From: a virus
IMG/VR virus record: IMGVR_UViG_3300031839_002056
Span: 1 to 37,019 of that record
Direction: 5' to 3' (one strand)
DNA: 37,019 nt
Part shown: in pieces, positions 16,982 to 25,536 of the stretch
Layout of the letters: each line of letters opens with the position of its first letter
Numbering within the stretch: position 1 is the first letter of the stretch
The notes under the pieces: generated by a model
Told to the model about the DNA's origin: nothing
The model's input: only the letters and a program-made list of their open reading frames with translations
The model's database searches: none
Translations under genes and position numbers: made by a program

Positions 16982-17524
16982 ATGTACCGCATTACTACCC
17001 ATGGCGCAGTTCAGCGCATTGACGATGGAGCCTTCCTGCAAGCAGATGATCACAACCGTGACTGGCAGGAATATCAGACCTGGCTGAGTACTGGTGGTAC
17101 GCCAGAGGTGGATCGAGAGTCCAACGAATCAACCAGCAATAATCTGTGCAAGGCAGTAGACACCGCAGCAGATAACGCACGCTCCAAGGTGGCAGGTGAC
17201 CCCCTGCGCGCAGTGGAATACGACCGCGCCCGCATCGAGGCAGAGCAGTTCGCCGCTGCCAACTACCAGGGCACGGTGCCGCCCATGGTTGCAGCCTGGG
17301 CCATCAACGGCCGCACACCCCAGCAAGCGGCAGATAGCATCCTGCAGGAAGCCGCCCAGTACACCGCGGCCCTGGTGCAGCTGCGCACCGTGCGCCTCAA
17401 CGCAAAGGAGCTGATCCGTAACGCCATGGCCGCCGGCCAGGTCGAACAGGCCCAGGACATCGCCGACGAAACCATCGCCAGCATTGAAGCCGCCGTCGCC
17501 GGCATCGGTAACAACGCCGGCTAA
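16982..17524 (+). CDS. Fibre-associated protein, probable tail-fibre assembly factor
   Basis: 180 residues, soluble and largely helical, with an N-terminal [17 protein letters not shown] segment and [10 protein letters not shown]. It sits directly after H, where P2 has the chaperone G, with AAGGAGCA before the start, and is followed by a terminator. A chaperone role is inferred from position and the DUF4376-like shape; no catalytic residues are visible. Confidence 0.65.
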   Translation: MYRITTHGAVQRIDDGAFLQADDHNRDWQEYQTWLSTGGTPEVDRESNESTSNNLCKAVDTAADNARSKVAGDPLRAVEYDRARIEAEQFAAANYQGTVPPMVAAWAINGRTPQQAADSILQEAAQYTAALVQLRTVRLNAKELIRNAMAAGQVEQAQDIADETIASIEAAVAGIGNNAG

Positions 17525-17540
17525 GCCAACCAGCACTGCA

Positions 17541-17567
17541 AAAAGCCCCGCCTTGCGCGGGGTTTTT
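17541..17567 (+). terminator. Terminator of the V-H operon
   Basis: Hairpin CCCCGC / GCGGGG (17546-17551 with 17557-17562), loop CTTGC, followed by five T. It separates the fibre genes from the FI promoter. Confidence 0.88.
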
Positions 17568-17579
17568 ACTGTCCGCGTC

Positions 17580-17600
17580 TTGTATCGCCCTGTCCTACAA
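17580..17600 (+). promoter_or_regulatory. Ogr-type activator site of the FI late promoter
   Basis: TTGTA-N11-TACAA, 77 bases before FI. GCGCGCGCGGCAAC at 17624-17637 repeats the V promoter at identical spacing. Predicted transcription start is near 17645. Confidence 0.78.
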
Positions 17601-17676
17601 GCCCCGCAGCTCGCGGGGCCATCGCGCGCGCGGCAACCTGTGCACTGTCAATCCAATCACTGCGCAGGCAATCCCC

Positions 17677-18867
17677 ATGGCCGACTACCTACACGGCGTC
17701 CGCGTCATCGAAGTCAACGATGGCATCCGCCCGATTCGCGATATCACAACCGCCGTTGTCGGCATGGTCGCCACCGGCCCGGATGCCGACCCGCTTCTGT
17801 TCCCACTCGACACCCCGGTGCTGCTCACCAACGTGCAAGCCGCCGTCGGCAAGGCCGGTACCAGCGGCACCCTGCGCGCCAGCCTGCAGGCCATTGCTGA
17901 CCAGGGCAAACCATTCACCATCGTGGTGCGTGTGGCGGTGGGCGAAGGCGCAGATCCGGCGGCCATCGAAGCGGCTACCGTCAGCAACCTCATCGGCACC
18001 ACCAATGCAGAGGGCAAATACACCGGCATGAAAGCCCTGCTCGCTGCCAAAGGTAAGCTCGGCATGGTGCCGCGCATCCTCGGCGTGCCAGGGCTGGACA
18101 GCCTGCCAGTAGCCACCGCCCTGGTCAGCATTGCCCAGGATCTGCGTGCCTTCGCCTATGTGTCCGCCCACGGCTGCAAAACCAAGGAAGAAGCCGTCGC
18201 CTACCGCGACAACTTCGGCGCCCGTGAAGTGATGGTCATCTGGCCGAGCTTCGAGAAGTGGGACACCACCACAAGCGCCACCGTCGTGGCCCCCGCCGTG
18301 GCCGTAGCCCTCGGCCTGCGTGCCAAAACGGATAAAGAGATCGGCTGGCACAAAACCATCTCCAACATGCCGGTCAACGGCGTTACAGGCATCAGCGCCG
18401 ACGTCTGGTGGGATCTGCAAAACCCAGCCACCGACGCCAACTACCTCAACGAGGCCGAGGTCACCACCCTCATTCAAGAGGCTGGCTTCCGCTTCTGGGG
18501 CTCGCGTACCTGCTCCGAAGATCCGCTCTTTGCCTTCGAGAACTACACCCGCACCGCCCAGGTGCTGGCAGACACCATGGCCGAGGCTCACTTCTGGGCC
18601 GTCGATAAGCCCATGACCCCAAGCCTGGTCAAAGACATCGTCAACGGCATCAAAGCCAAAATGCGCGAGCTGACCAGCGCCGGCTACCTGATCGACGGCG
18701 ACTGCTGGTACGACGAAGAAGCCAACGACGCCACCACCCTCAAGGCCGGCAAGCTGTTCATCGATTACGACTACACCCCGGTCCCGCCGCTGGAGGATCT
18801 GACTTTCCGCCAGCGCATCACCGACCGCTACCTGATGGACTTCGCCGCGCGCATCAACGCCGCCTAA
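17677..18867 (+). CDS. FI: Tail sheath protein (P2 gpFI family)
   Basis: Contractile sheath subunit, 396 residues, the P2 FI length. N-terminal [17 protein letters not shown], central [11 protein letters not shown] and [12 protein letters not shown], and C-terminal [14 protein letters not shown] are all conserved in the family. First gene of the FI-D tail operon. Confidence 0.96.
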   Translation: MADYLHGVRVIEVNDGIRPIRDITTAVVGMVATGPDADPLLFPLDTPVLLTNVQAAVGKAGTSGTLRASLQAIADQGKPFTIVVRVAVGEGADPAAIEAATVSNLIGTTNAEGKYTGMKALLAAKGKLGMVPRILGVPGLDSLPVATALVSIAQDLRAFAYVSAHGCKTKEEAVAYRDNFGAREVMVIWPSFEKWDTTTSATVVAPAVAVALGLRAKTDKEIGWHKTISNMPVNGVTGISADVWWDLQNPATDANYLNEAEVTTLIQEAGFRFWGSRTCSEDPLFAFENYTRTAQVLADTMAEAHFWAVDKPMTPSLVKDIVNGIKAKMRELTSAGYLIDGDCWYDEEANDATTLKAGKLFIDYDYTPVPPLEDLTFRQRITDRYLMDFAARINAA

Positions 18868-18925
18868 CCCAGCCAGCGCGGCCTAACCCGCCGCGCCTGC
18901 CCCTATTTGCTAGGAGAGCGCCACC

Positions 18926-19441
18926 ATGGCCATGCCCCGCAAGCTCAAGAACATGAACCTGTTTAACGACGGCACCAGCTACATGGGCGTCGCCAAGTCG
19001 GCAACCCCGCCGCCGCTCAGCCGCAAGATGGAAGGCTATCGCGGCGGCGGGATGAATGGCCCGGTCAAGGCCGACCTGGGCTGGACGGACGACGGCATCC
19101 AGTTCGAGTGGAAAACCGGTGGCCTGGATCTGATCGTGCTCAAGCAGTTCGGCATGATCAAAGCCGACGGCGTAATGCTGCGTCTGGCTGGTGCCTACCA
19201 GCAGGACGACACCGGCGAAGTAGTCGCCGTCGAAATCGTCGTGCGCGGCCGTCACGAAACCATCGACATGGGCGACTCCGCACCAGGTGAAGACACCGAG
19301 CACAGCATCACCACCACCTGCACCTATTACAAGCTCACCATCAATGGCGAAGACGTGATCGAGGTCGACCTGCTCAATTTCATCGAGATCATCGACGGCG
19401 TCGACATGCTCGCCGAGCAACGTAAAGCCATCGGCGTTTAA
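18926..19441 (+). CDS. FII: Tail tube protein (P2 gpFII family)
   Basis: 171-residue inner tube subunit. Very close to P2 FII throughout: MAMPRKLKNMNLF at the start, KMEGYRGGGMNGP, LAGAYQQDDTGE and a C-terminal EIIDGVDMLAEQRK. TAGGAGAG precedes the ATG. Confidence 0.96.
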   Translation: MAMPRKLKNMNLFNDGTSYMGVAKSATPPPLSRKMEGYRGGGMNGPVKADLGWTDDGIQFEWKTGGLDLIVLKQFGMIKADGVMLRLAGAYQQDDTGEVVAVEIVVRGRHETIDMGDSAPGEDTEHSITTTCTYYKLTINGEDVIEVDLLNFIEIIDGVDMLAEQRKAIGV

Positions 19442-19504
19442 GCCATAACAACCACTGCCGCGCCTGCACCGGCGGCAAACCCATCACCGCAAAGGAGCAA
19501 CCCC

Positions 19505-19873
19505 ATGGCAAAGACCGACGACCAAACCAGCACAGCCAAGAGCGGCCCGGCTGATACCACCGCAGCAGAGCAACCAGCCCTGCCCGACAACCTCGTGCTG
19601 CTCGATGAGCCCATCGTGCGCGGCACCACAACCATCACTCAGGTGGAACTGCGCAAACCCATGTCCGGCGAACTGCGTGGCGTCACCCTGAGTGACTTGC
19701 TCAACCTCGATGTCAACGCCCTGCGCAAGGTGCTGCCACGCATCACCACGCCAACCCTCACCGACATCGAGGTGGGCCGCATGGACCCCGCCGACCTGTT
19801 GGAAATCGGCGGCAAGGTGGCCAGTTTTTTGTTGAGGAAGTCGGTGAAGGCGGAAGCATTCCTCACTGCGTAG
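19505..19873 (+). CDS. E: Tail assembly chaperone E
   Basis: 122 residues. Helps the tape measure and tube assemble. Begins after AAAGGAGCAA. Core: LDEPIVRGTTTITQVELRKP, then MSGELRGVTLSDLL. The frame contains T TTT TTG at 19825-19831 in the correct phase for a -1 slip, about 45 bases before its normal stop. Confidence 0.93.
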   Translation: MAKTDDQTSTAKSGPADTTAAEQPALPDNLVLLDEPIVRGTTTITQVELRKPMSGELRGVTLSDLLNLDVNALRKVLPRITTPTLTDIEVGRMDPADLLEIGGKVASFLLRKSVKAEAFLTA

Positions 19874-20001
19874 ACGACGCCATGGCCGACCTGGCCGTGG
19901 TGTTTCACTGGCAGCCGTCCGCCATGGACGGCCTCAGCCTCACCGAACTGATGGAATGGCGCGAACGGGCGCGGGTACGGAGCCAAAGCGATGGCCGGTA
20001 A
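19505..20001 (+). CDS. E': Tail assembly chaperone E+E' (-1 frameshift product)
   Basis: A -1 slip on T TTT TTG (19825-19831) continues as VEEVGEGGSIPHCVDD and then the E' sequence MADLAVVFHWQPS with no stop until 20001, giving about 165 residues. E' alone (ATG 19882, 39 residues) matches the P2 GpE family. P2 makes E+E' by the same programmed frameshift, so use here is very likely. The end overlaps the T start at 19991. Confidence 0.85.
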
Positions 20002-22534
20002 TAGTCTGCAACTCAAGGTCATCCTGTCCGTACTGGAAAAAGCCACCGCCCCGCTCAAACGCATCCAGGGCGGCAGCCTCGGCGCTGCCAAAGCCCTGAA
20101 AGAGGCCCGCGACCGCCTCAAAGAACTCAACACCCAGCAGAAGGACATCAGCGCCTGGCGCACCCAGCGCGCCGCAGCCGAGCAAACCGAGCAGGCCCTG
20201 GGCGCCGCGCGCGACAAGGTCAAACAGCTCAGCCGCGAGTTTGCTGCCGCCGGGGCACCTACCCGGCAAATGACCCGCGACCTAAAGTCAGCCATCCGCG
20301 AGGCCACGGCGCTCAAACGCCAGCACAGCGAGCAGCAAACCCAGCTGCAGGGCCTGCGCAACAAGCTCAACGCTGCAGGCATCAGCACACGCAACCTGGG
20401 CGCCGGTGAGCGTGACCTGCGCGCCAAGATTGCCGCTACAAACGCGGCCATCAGCGAACAAGGCCGGCGCATGCAGCGGCTCGCCACCCAGCAAAAGCGC
20501 CTGGCGCTGGCAAAGGCGCAGTACGAAAAGACCCAAGGCATGGCCGGCAGCATGGCCGGCAGTGGTGCTGCAGGGCTGGCCAGCGGTAGCGGCATTCTGT
20601 ACGCAGGTGCGCAGCTCATGGCCCCCGGTGTGCAGTTCGATGCCGATATGAGCAAGGTGCAGGCGCTCACCCGCCTTAGCAAGGACGATGAGCAGCTCGC
20701 TGCCATGCGCGCGCAGGCACGCCAGCTGGGTGCGGACACCATGTTTAGCGCCACAGACGCGGCGCAAGGCCAGGGCTATCTGGCCATGGCAGGTTTCAAC
20801 CCACAGGCCATCCTGGACGCGATGCCCGGCATGCTGGACCTGGCCAAAGCGGGCAACGAAGAACTGGCTGCCACGTCCGATATCGCATCCAACATCCTCA
20901 CCGGTATGAACTTGCAGGCCAAGGACATGGGCCACGTCGGTGACATCCTGGTCGGCACGTTTACCCGCTCCAACACCAACCTGCAGATGCTCGGCGAGAC
21001 GATGAAATACGTCGGCCCGGTGGCCAGCAGCGTGGGACAGGACATCGAAACCGTCGCGGCCATGGCAGGTAAGCTCGGCGACGCAGGCATCCAGGGCAGC
21101 ATGGGCGGTACCGCATTGCGTGCCATCCTCAACCGCCTCAGCGCGCCACCTGCTGCTGCGGCCAAAGCACTGGATAAGCTCGGCATCAGCGCCAAGGATG
21201 CCCAGGGCAACATGCGCCAGATGCCCGACATCCTCACCGAGCTGTACGAGAAAACCAAAAGCCTCGGCAACGCCGACCGCGCCGGCTTGCTCAAGGGCAT
21301 TGCCGGCGAAGAAGCCGTCAGCGCCCTGCAGGTGCTGGTCAAACAGGCCGGCAGTGGTGACTTGCAGAAGTTCATCGGCACCCTGCGCGAGGCCCAGGGC
21401 GAAGCCGGCAAAACCGCCAAGGTGATGGGTGACAACCTGGTTGGCGACCTGGACGAACTCTCCAGCGCCTGGGAAGACCTCGGCATCCAACTGGAAGAGC
21501 AGCAAGACGGCCCCCTACGTAAAATCGTGCAGAGTTTGGCGGACGTAGTCGGCGGCGTTAAACGCTGGATCGTGGAAAACCCCACGCTGGCTGCGCAAAT
21601 TGTCAAAACGGCAGCAGGCCTTGGCATTCTGATGGCAACCATGGGCGCCATTACCCTGGCGCTGGCCAGCATCCTCGGCCCGTTCGCCATGGTGCGTTTC
21701 GCCATGATGCTGCTGGGCATTAAAAGCCTCGGCCTGGTTACCGGCTTGAAGGCCCTGGGCGGTGCGCTGCTGTGGGTGAGCAAGGCGGTGCTGCTGGTGG
21801 GCCGCGCGCTGATGCTTAACCCCATCGGCCTGGCCGTGACCGCCATCGCTGCAGCCGTTTACCTGATCTACGCCAACTGGGACAAACTCGGCCCCTACTT
21901 CGCCGGCATGTGGGCTGAGGTCAAAGCGGGCTTTTCTGGCGGCCTGGGCGGCATCCTCACCACCCTGGCCAACTTCAACCCCGTCGGTCTGGTGTACCGC
22001 GCCTTTGCCGAGGTGCTCAACTACCTGGGGCTGGATCTGCCCGTGCGGTTTACCGAGTTCGGCAACATGATCGTGCGCGGCCTGGTCAACGGCCTGATGT
22101 CGGGCATGGGGCAAATCAAGTCAGCCATCACCACCCTGGGTGACTCAACCATTGGCTGGTTCAAAGAGAAGCTCGGCATCCACAGCCCATCGCGGGTATT
22201 TGCCACCCTGGGCGGCTTCACCATGGCCGGGCTGGCCAACGGCCTGGCAGGCGGCGAAGGCGACGTGCTCAAGCAGATCGCCGGTACTGCAAAGCGTCTG
22301 GCCAGCTCCGGCGCTGACATGCTCAGCGGCAAAAGCATCGAATTCGACAAGCGCCCGCCAATATCAGCGGCCTCTGGCGGCATGGTCATCCAGGGCGATA
22401 CCAACCACTTCCAGATCCACGCGACCCCAGGTACCGACGTCGCCGGCCTGCATCGGATGATCAACCAAATGCTCGATGAGCGTGAACGCAACAAAGCCAC
22501 CCGTATCCGCTCACGCCTTGGCGACCTGGAGTAA
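19991..22534 (+). CDS. T: Tape measure protein (P2 gpT family)
   Basis: Sets tail length. 847 residues: N-terminal coiled coil (about 15-185), the TP901-type core (FDADMSKVQALTRL, AGFNPQAILDAMPGML, GKLGDAGIQGSMGGTALR, about 210-400), hydrophobic segments about 540-630 and the C-terminal GIHSPSRVFATLGG. Slightly longer than P2 T (815). Overlaps E'. Confidence 0.95.
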   Translation: MAGNSLQLKVILSVLEKATAPLKRIQGGSLGAAKALKEARDRLKELNTQQKDISAWRTQRAAAEQTEQALGAARDKVKQLSREFAAAGAPTRQMTRDLKSAIREATALKRQHSEQQTQLQGLRNKLNAAGISTRNLGAGERDLRAKIAATNAAISEQGRRMQRLATQQKRLALAKAQYEKTQGMAGSMAGSGAAGLASGSGILYAGAQLMAPGVQFDADMSKVQALTRLSKDDEQLAAMRAQARQLGADTMFSATDAAQGQGYLAMAGFNPQAILDAMPGMLDLAKAGNEELAATSDIASNILTGMNLQAKDMGHVGDILVGTFTRSNTNLQMLGETMKYVGPVASSVGQDIETVAAMAGKLGDAGIQGSMGGTALRAILNRLSAPPAAAAKALDKLGISAKDAQGNMRQMPDILTELYEKTKSLGNADRAGLLKGIAGEEAVSALQVLVKQAGSGDLQKFIGTLREAQGEAGKTAKVMGDNLVGDLDELSSAWEDLGIQLEEQQDGPLRKIVQSLADVVGGVKRWIVENPTLAAQIVKTAAGLGILMATMGAITLALASILGPFAMVRFAMMLLGIKSLGLVTGLKALGGALLWVSKAVLLVGRALMLNPIGLAVTAIAAAVYLIYANWDKLGPYFAGMWAEVKAGFSGGLGGILTTLANFNPVGLVYRAFAEVLNYLGLDLPVRFTEFGNMIVRGLVNGLMSGMGQIKSAITTLGDSTIGWFKEKLGIHSPSRVFATLGGFTMAGLANGLAGGEGDVLKQIAGTAKRLASSGADMLSGKSIEFDKRPPISAASGGMVIQGDTNHFQIHATPGTDVAGLHRMINQMLDERERNKATRIRSRLGDLE

Positions 22535-22540
22535 AGCACC

Positions 22541-22981
22541 ATGATGATGGCCCTCGGCATGTTCGTGTTCAGCCTGCACACCCTCGCCTACCAGGAACTG
22601 CAACGCCAAACCGACTGGCGCCACCCCAGCAGCAGCCGCGTGGGCACCAACCCCGCACGCCAGTATGCCGGGCGAGGTGAAGACGCCATCACCATGCCCG
22701 GCATCATCCTGCCCGAGCTGGCCGGCAGCCCCATCAGCCTGGACGCCCTGCGCATGATGGCCGACACCGGCAAAGCCTGGCCCTTGGTCGAAGGCACCGG
22801 GCGCATCCTGGGCATCTGGGTGATCGAGAGCGTAAGCGAGACCCGTACCCTGTTTTTCCCCGACGGTACCGCGCGGCGCATTGAGTTCAGCATCAGCCTC
22901 AAGCGCGTCGATGACGGCAAGGTCGACATGCTCGGTGCCGCCATCGGAACCGGCGCCAACATCCTCCGGGCCGTGCTGTGA
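22541..22981 (+). CDS. U: Tail protein U (P2 gpU family)
   Basis: 146 residues. Features: MMMALGMFVFSLHT, LQRQTDWRHPSSSRVG and QYAGRGEDAITMPGIILPE. Tail-tip/terminator component needed for sheath and tube completion. GGAG precedes the start, and the stop overlaps the D start. Confidence 0.95.
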   Translation: MMMALGMFVFSLHTLAYQELQRQTDWRHPSSSRVGTNPARQYAGRGEDAITMPGIILPELAGSPISLDALRMMADTGKAWPLVEGTGRILGIWVIESVSETRTLFFPDGTARRIEFSISLKRVDDGKVDMLGAAIGTGANILRAVL

Positions 22982-24264
22982 GTGCCGCAGTACTGGCCGC
23001 TGGCAAGGCAGCAATCGCCGATGTAATCGGCGTGGTGCGCGATGCAGGCAAACGCCTGCTGGGTGAAAACAACTACCCGCCAGCCATCTACCGACTCAGC
23101 GTCGACGGTACCGACATCGCCCAACTCATCAGCCCTCGGCTGATCAGCCTGAACCTCACCGACAACCGGGGCATCGAGGCCGACACGCTCGACATCAGCC
23201 TCAGCGACCACGACGGCCTGCTCAGCATCCCGCCCAAGGGCGCCGTGCTGCACTTGTGGCTGGGCTGGGCAGACACTGGCCTGGTCGACAAAGGCACCTA
23301 CACCGTGGACGAAACCGAGCACAGCGGCGCGCCCGACGTGCTCAACATCCGCGCCCGCAGCGCGGATCTGCGCAAAGGTCTGAAAACCAAACGCGAAACC
23401 AGCTGGGCCAACACCACCCTGGGCGCAGTGCTGCAAACCATCGCCGGCCGCAACCAGCTCACCGCCCGCATCAGCGCCGCCCTGGCTGCCTTGCCCATCC
23501 TGCAGCTGGACCAGGCCAACGAGTCAGACGCCAACATCCTCACCCGCCTCGGTGAGGAGTTCGACGCGGTGGCCACCGTCAAAGCCGGCTGCCTGCTGTG
23601 TATCCCGGCTGGCAAATCGCAAACCCCCAGCGGCCTCAGCCTGCCGCACGTCACCCTTACTCGGGCGGACGGTGACGGCCACCGCTACCTGCAGGCCGAC
23701 CGCGACAGCTACGACGGCGTGCGCGCCTACTACTACGACATCAACAGCGCCAAAAAACAGGAAGCCATCGCCGGCGGCGGCGAGAACCTCAAGGATCTGC
23801 GCCACAGCTACAGCGACCGCGAATCCGCATTGCGCGCAGCCAGGGCCGAGTGGAACCGCCTGCAGCGCGGTACCGCCACCCTCAGTTACACCCTGGCCAG
23901 AGGCCGCCCCGAACTGATACCGGAACTGACCTACACCCTGGTGGGAGTCAAAGCGGAGATAGACGCCATCATCTGGCACGGCGGCAACGTGCAGCACAGC
24001 CTCACAGCGGATGCCGGCTACATCACCAGCCTGGAACTAGAAAGCCAACTGCCAGAGGACACCGTCGACGGCTTGTACGAGGAAGGGGCTGCCAACTACA
24101 CCGGGATCATCGCCTACTACCGCGACGCCAAATCAGGCACCCAGAAAGCCATCACCGCAGGTGACCAGGCCAAACCCCGCCGGCTAACCCACCTGTATGC
24201 CAGCAAGAACAGCGCGCAGCGGGCGGTGGATAGGGAGTGGGGGAAAATACAATCCCGGTTCTAG
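22978..24264 (+). CDS. D: Late control/baseplate hub protein D (P2 gpD family)
   Basis: 428 residues starting at GTG. Hub protein (T4 gp27-like) that holds the spike. Conserved LISPRLISLNLTDNRG and LDISLSDHDG near the N-terminus. The C-terminus carries two copies of a ~50-residue unit (YYYDINSAKKQEAI to EWNRLQRG and YYRDAKSGTQKAI to EWGKIQSRF), a feature also seen in P2 D. In P2 ogr follows D; here it does not. Confidence 0.94.
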   Translation: MSAAVLAAGKAAIADVIGVVRDAGKRLLGENNYPPAIYRLSVDGTDIAQLISPRLISLNLTDNRGIEADTLDISLSDHDGLLSIPPKGAVLHLWLGWADTGLVDKGTYTVDETEHSGAPDVLNIRARSADLRKGLKTKRETSWANTTLGAVLQTIAGRNQLTARISAALAALPILQLDQANESDANILTRLGEEFDAVATVKAGCLLCIPAGKSQTPSGLSLPHVTLTRADGDGHRYLQADRDSYDGVRAYYYDINSAKKQEAIAGGGENLKDLRHSYSDRESALRAARAEWNRLQRGTATLSYTLARGRPELIPELTYTLVGVKAEIDAIIWHGGNVQHSLTADAGYITSLELESQLPEDTVDGLYEEGAANYTGIIAYYRDAKSGTQKAITAGDQAKPRRLTHLYASKNSAQRAVDREWGKIQSRF

Positions 24265-24312
24265 CTCTAAGTGGTTGAGGCGGAGGACAATCGAACACGA
24301 ACTGGTTGTAGT

Positions 24313-24349
24313 TTGATCAAATTTGATAAAGCAAGTATTATCGCAATAC
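24313..24349 (+). promoter_or_regulatory. Promoter and operator-like dyads of the accessory gene pair
   Basis: -35 TTGATC (24313-24318), 17-base spacer, -10 TATTAT (24336-24341). The palindrome TTTGATCAAA covers the -35 and GTATT-N5-AATAC (24335-24349) covers the -10. Overlapping dyads suggest autoregulation. Confidence 0.6.
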
Positions 24350-24375
24350 ACGACACGCTCAAATTGGAGCTCGCA

Positions 24376-24555
24376 ATGGCTACCCTGCAATTGCTTCCAG
24401 CAGCAACCCAAGCCCCTAAGCCCCCTATCTCGGTTGATCTAAGCCGTTTTGAGAAGGCTCTGACGTCTGATCGTTACATGATGCCTACTGGCCTCAGCCT
24501 CGAAGAAATGCGCGAGCAAATCCTTGCGACTGCCGTCAAGGCCAAGCGTAAGTAA
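24376..24555 (+). CDS. Small accessory protein, possible antitoxin
   Basis: 59 residues from ATG 24376 with GGAG six bases upstream. The N-terminus is proline/glutamine-rich and flexible, the C-terminus helical (GLSLEEMREQILATAVKAKRK in short form: SLEEMREQI and a basic tail). It is followed after 32 bases by a RelE-like gene and sits behind its own promoter, in AT-richer DNA than the tail genes. The antitoxin role is inferred from this arrangement; no family was recognised. Confidence 0.55.
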   Translation: MATLQLLPAATQAPKPPISVDLSRFEKALTSDRYMMPTGLSLEEMREQILATAVKAKRK

Positions 24556-24587
24556 AATTCAGCCGTAGTACCTGCAAGGATGCTGGA

Positions 24588-24998
24588 TTGAATTACACAT
24601 TTTCTTATAACGATCAGTTCTCTATTGAGTTCGCTAATTTCCCGCACGATCAGCAGACAGCAATTCTGCAATTTGCTGTCTGCTTTTCACAGCATGGGCT
24701 TTCAGATTTCACGAAATACCCAGGTAAGATCACACAGTCATGGTCCGGCCTCGACGTTTCAGATCCGGCCTACAGCTATACTTATGGCAATGACCTTTGG
24801 CACTACCACGTAGGCCTACCAAGCTATAAAAGTGTTCATCCAAAATATAAAACCTCGGACATTGTGCTTCACTTTCAATGGCCGGACTGGCAAAAGCACG
24901 GAACTCATATCGATCTAGTGGACATCTACAACCACTACACCTCTAAAGGTGATTTCTACCTCCCTCCCGCCAGCTACTTAGCCAAGTCCAGCAGATAA
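24588..24998 (+). CDS. RelE/YafO-like accessory protein, possible toxin
   Basis: 136 residues from TTG 24588, with AAGGA nine bases upstream; an ATG at 24580 runs into a stop after three codons. The second half has alternating strands and conserved-looking blocks LWHYHVGLPSY, YKTSDIVLHFQW, HIDLVDIYNHYT and FYLPPASYL, resembling RelE-fold toxins such as YafO, with His-rich strands. Codon use and GC are clearly below the neighbouring structural genes, the mark of a moron. Alternative: superinfection-exclusion factor. Confidence 0.55.
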   Translation: MNYTFSYNDQFSIEFANFPHDQQTAILQFAVCFSQHGLSDFTKYPGKITQSWSGLDVSDPAYSYTYGNDLWHYHVGLPSYKSVHPKYKTSDIVLHFQWPDWQKHGTHIDLVDIYNHYTSKGDFYLPPASYLAKSSR

Positions 24999-25007
24999 TA
25001 CCCAAGT

Positions 25008-25035
25008 AAAAGCCCCGCAATAGCGGGGCTTCTTT
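25008..25035. terminator. Bidirectional terminator
   Basis: Perfect 8-bp stem AGCCCCGC / GCGGGGCT (25011-25018 with 25023-25030), loop AATA, with T runs on both strands. Ends the accessory pair on the plus strand and the immunity operon on the minus strand. Confidence 0.88.
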
Positions 25036-25038
25036 GTT

Positions 25039-25224
25039 TCAACTGGGCGACTCGCGCATCACCATCGCTTCGATGGAACGGCGCATAAATGCCTGTTCCA
25101 CCTCCCCCAGTTGCCGATAGAACCTCAGCAGCAGCCTTTCCTCTGGCGTCACGCACTCCATCATGGGCTGCGCAACCCTCCCCCCTGGTTGATCGCCTAC
25201 AGCCTCAAGAACTTCGGTACTCAT
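25039..25224 (-). CDS. Small protein resembling the repressor C-terminal tail
   Basis: 61 residues from ATG 25224 (GGAG seven bases upstream; an ATG six bases earlier is too close to it). The segment ECVTPEERLLLRFYRQL aligns with SADEAGLLEHYRQL at the end of the repressor at 25881, and both continue as a helix rich in Ala/Met. It has no DNA-binding domain. It may oligomerise with the repressor; this is inferred. Confidence 0.6.
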   Translation of the reverse strand: MSTEVLEAVGDQPGGRVAQPMMECVTPEERLLLRFYRQLGEVEQAFMRRSIEAMVMRESPS

Positions 25225-25311
25225 CTGCATACTCCGTCATTGGCAGTGAGTAATCAGAGTCCCTGACTGGTTGATCAGATTCCACTCAAGTGCGTGCACT
25301 TGCTGTTGGAG

Positions 25312-25536
25312 CTAGTCGCCGCTGACAATCCACATCACCAGCGCATCAGTGCGCCGGTGCAGCGCCTGCAGGTAATCGGCTGGTATCGGCAGGCTGCCTT
25401 CCTCGTAACGCTTCTGCAGTATGTCCACGCGGCCACAGAGGTGCGCCAGCTCATGCACAGCCAACCCCAAGCGCACACGCTCTGCGCGCAGGCGAGCGCC
25501 AAAGGCTTGGTCATCATCTAAGTCTGTCACTTGCAC
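25312..25536 (-). CDS. XRE-type helix-turn-helix protein
   Basis: 74 residues with a lambda-repressor-like fold: FGARLRAERVRLGLAVHELAHLCG followed by VDILQKRYEEGSLPIPADYLQALH (about residues 12-60, given by landmarks LRAERVRLGL and YLQALH). Start is GTG at 25536, overlapping the upstream gene; GTG 25530 is an alternative. Probably an accessory regulator of the lysogenic operon. Confidence 0.75.
   Translation of the reverse strand: MQVTDLDDDQAFGARLRAERVRLGLAVHELAHLCGRVDILQKRYEEGSLPIPADYLQALHRRTDALVMWIVSGD

Noticed and set aside
17689-18591. Minus-strand frame of 300 codons over FI
   Set aside because: Antisense shadow of the sheath gene.
19441-19504. CGGCAA near the start of E as a fifth leader cassette
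   Set aside because: The six bases occur, but not as a hairpin loop; the possible stem places them in the 3' arm.
20288-21505. Long minus-strand frame inside gene T
   Set aside because: Mirror of the tape measure codons; composition is typical of an antisense frame in high-GC DNA.
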